DNA from: Verrucomicrobia bacterium UBA1263
GTDB taxonomy: Bacteria; Verrucomicrobiota; Verrucomicrobiia; Limisphaerales; UBA1412
Direction: 5' to 3'
Assembly (NCBI GenBank): GCA_002308515.1
Contig: DBVN01000115.1
Span: 2,250-9,377, forward strand
DNA: 7,128 nt
Each line of letters begins with the position of its first letter. Position 1 is the first letter of the stretch. The notes below the pieces were generated by a model. It saw only the letters and a program-made list of their open reading frames with translations, made no database searches and had not been told where the DNA came from. Below, piece after piece: positions 6,399 to 7,128 of the stretch. The translations under genes and the position numbers were made by a program.

Positions 6399-7021
6399 AT
6401 TTTTAGAGCCTTTATCTCATCTTGCAGATTTGCAAGGAATCGTCCTGCGTGTGCTCCGTCCATTTGCGTATGATGAAACTGAAAAGAAATCTGCAAATGA
6501 TACTGGAAAAGCTTCTTTTTGTATTTGCCCCAGATCAAAAAAGGATTGTTGAAAATGCCGCTGTTCATACCGACTGCGCCATCTATTTCCGTTTCAACGA
6601 TTGCTGATGTGCCAATGACCATACAGCTGTCGGAAAGATCCCGATCCTGACAACTGTCAGCAACTTGCGAGGTATATTCTAAATAATCCTGATTGAACGT
6701 ATTCAGGTCGTCTGAATACTGGATATCGCAGGAGCTTATTTCACCGTTTTTGTTTTTAACAATAGTGTTCACCGCGATTCTGTCAAACTGTATCAGCTTG
6801 CCGTCAACCGGAAGAAGATAGAATTCTTTCACCTCTGCGGCAGCTTTTCCGATGCAGTAGTCGAGAAGCATATTGAATTTCAAATGCTTCTTTTTGCTGA
6901 TCCTGATCAGATTCGTTACATCCATCGTTTTGAAGAAAGTCACCATTGGATTTGGAGCTTTCATCCAAAGTTCAAACGCGGCGGCTCTGGTTGTGTCTCT
7001 CGGATTTCTTTCAAATGGCAT
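6395..7021 (-). CDS. CatA-like O-acetyltransferase (chloramphenicol acetyltransferase family)
   Basis: This 208-residue product starts at the ATG at 7021, which sits 5 bases after a perfect AGGAGG. An in-frame ATG at 7057 would add 12 residues but lacks such a site. The diagnostic active site is FQFHHTQMDGAHAGRFLANLQ-like sequence near residues 180-200: HHxxxDG with His184 as the expected catalytic base and Asp188 as its structural partner, by analogy with His195/Asp199 of type III CAT. The family forms trimers that acetylate hydroxyls using acetyl-CoA. Length is near the usual 210-220. The N-terminal half (MPFERNPRDTTRAAAF) differs from the classical resistance CATs (which begin with a NWxRKxxF-type motif), so a divergent CatA-like enzyme is likelier than proven chloramphenicol resistance. 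It heads a two-gene operon with the GNAT gene. Confidence 0.88.
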   Translation of the reverse strand: MPFERNPRDTTRAAAFELWMKAPNPMVTFFKTMDVTNLIRISKKKHLKFNMLLDYCIGKAAAEVKEFYLLPVDGKLIQFDRIAVNTIVKNKNGEISSCDIQYSDDLNTFNQDYLEYTSQVADSCQDRDLSDSCMVIGTSAIVETEIDGAVGMNSGIFNNPFLIWGKYKKKLFQYHLQISFQFHHTQMDGAHAGRFLANLQDEIKALKI

Positions 7022-7026
7022 GATTT

Positions 7027-7032
7027 CCTCCT
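7027..7032 (-). promoter_or_regulatory. strong Shine-Dalgarno of the CatA-like gene
   Basis: On the - strand this reads AGGAGG, within GAGGAGG, 5 bases ahead of the ATG at 7021. It decides the start. It is much stronger than any ribosome site in the GC-rich left half of the window. Confidence 0.8.
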
Positions 7033-7096
7033 CAAATCTTAATTTGTTCTTTCTCAATGAATAAGAAATGATTGTGGTATAGAGGTTTATTAAATC

Positions 7097-7128
7097 TGGT
7101 GGAGGCGGCGGGAGTTGAACCCGCGTCC
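7097..7128 (-). ncRNA. ssrA: tmRNA 3' end, partial (continues beyond the window)
   Basis: Read on the - strand, GGAC precedes a perfect 5-bp T-stem (GCGGG 7124-7120 with CCCGC 7112-7108) enclosing the 7-base T-loop TTCAACT. Next come the acceptor strand CGCCTCC (7107-7101), the discriminator A and an encoded CCA (7099-7097). The GGACGCGGGTTC start and the CGCCTCCACCA end are the standard tmRNA 3' terminus. A tRNA cannot be fully excluded because the anticodon region or tag-peptide frame is outside the window. tmRNA rescues stalled ribosomes by trans-translation. Its 3' end is a frequent tyrosine-integrase attachment site. Confidence 0.82.

Noticed and set aside
6395..7021. Calling the CatA-like gene a proven chloramphenicol-resistance gene
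   Set aside because: The catalytic motif is present, but the N-terminal half diverges from classical resistance CATs and many CatA-like enzymes have other acceptors.
7022..7057. A 12-residue N-terminal extension of the CatA-like protein
   Set aside because: The ATG at 7021 has a perfect AGGAGG five bases upstream, and this site would lie inside the coding region if the upstream ATG were used.

Overview
The window looks like a bacterial chromosome with a mosaic base composition. The best guess at the host is a Gram-negative of the Planctomycetes-Verrucomicrobia-Lentisphaerae group. This rests on a TIGR03790-type protein, which is patchy but recurrent there, on a surface-polysaccharide operon, and on weak or absent Shine-Dalgarno sequences in the GC-rich genes. 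The phylum is an inference, not proven by the sequence.

Layout: (1) Bases 1-3933 are GC-rich (hand count 37/60 in 541-600). They hold the 3' part of a TIGR03790-family gene on the + strand. Facing it on the - strand is a two-gene polysaccharide operon: a WbpE-like sugar aminotransferase followed 5 bases later by a 12-helix O-antigen ligase/polymerase-family protein with an eight-histidine tail. The TIGR03790 and ligase genes overlap tail-to-tail by 13 bp. (2) Bases 3934-4241 are a divergent intergenic region with candidate promoters both ways and an imperfect direct repeat. (3) Bases 4242-5393 are very AT-rich (17/60 G+C in 4981-5040). They encode an unrecognised 383-residue protein with a membrane helix at each end. 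(4) At 5548-5901 lies a small exported protein of unknown function. (5) Bases 5946-7021 (27/60 G+C in 6121-6180) hold a - strand pair, a CatA-type O-acetyltransferase and a GNAT acetyltransferase, joined by an ATGA overlap and led by a perfect AGGAGG. (6) At the right edge, 7097-7128 on the - strand, is the 3' end of what is almost certainly tmRNA (ssrA): T-arm, acceptor strand and CCA.

The aminotransferase would make an amino-sugar nucleotide and the ligase family would polymerise or transfer the finished glycan, so these two plausibly serve the same cell-surface polymer. The block between this operon and ssrA differs in composition and translation signals. It sits directly downstream of the ssrA 3' end, a classic integration site, and reads as acquired DNA, although no integrase or second att copy is visible here. 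No complete new system can be demonstrated. The best candidates for something undescribed are the two-helix orphan protein and its small exported neighbour.
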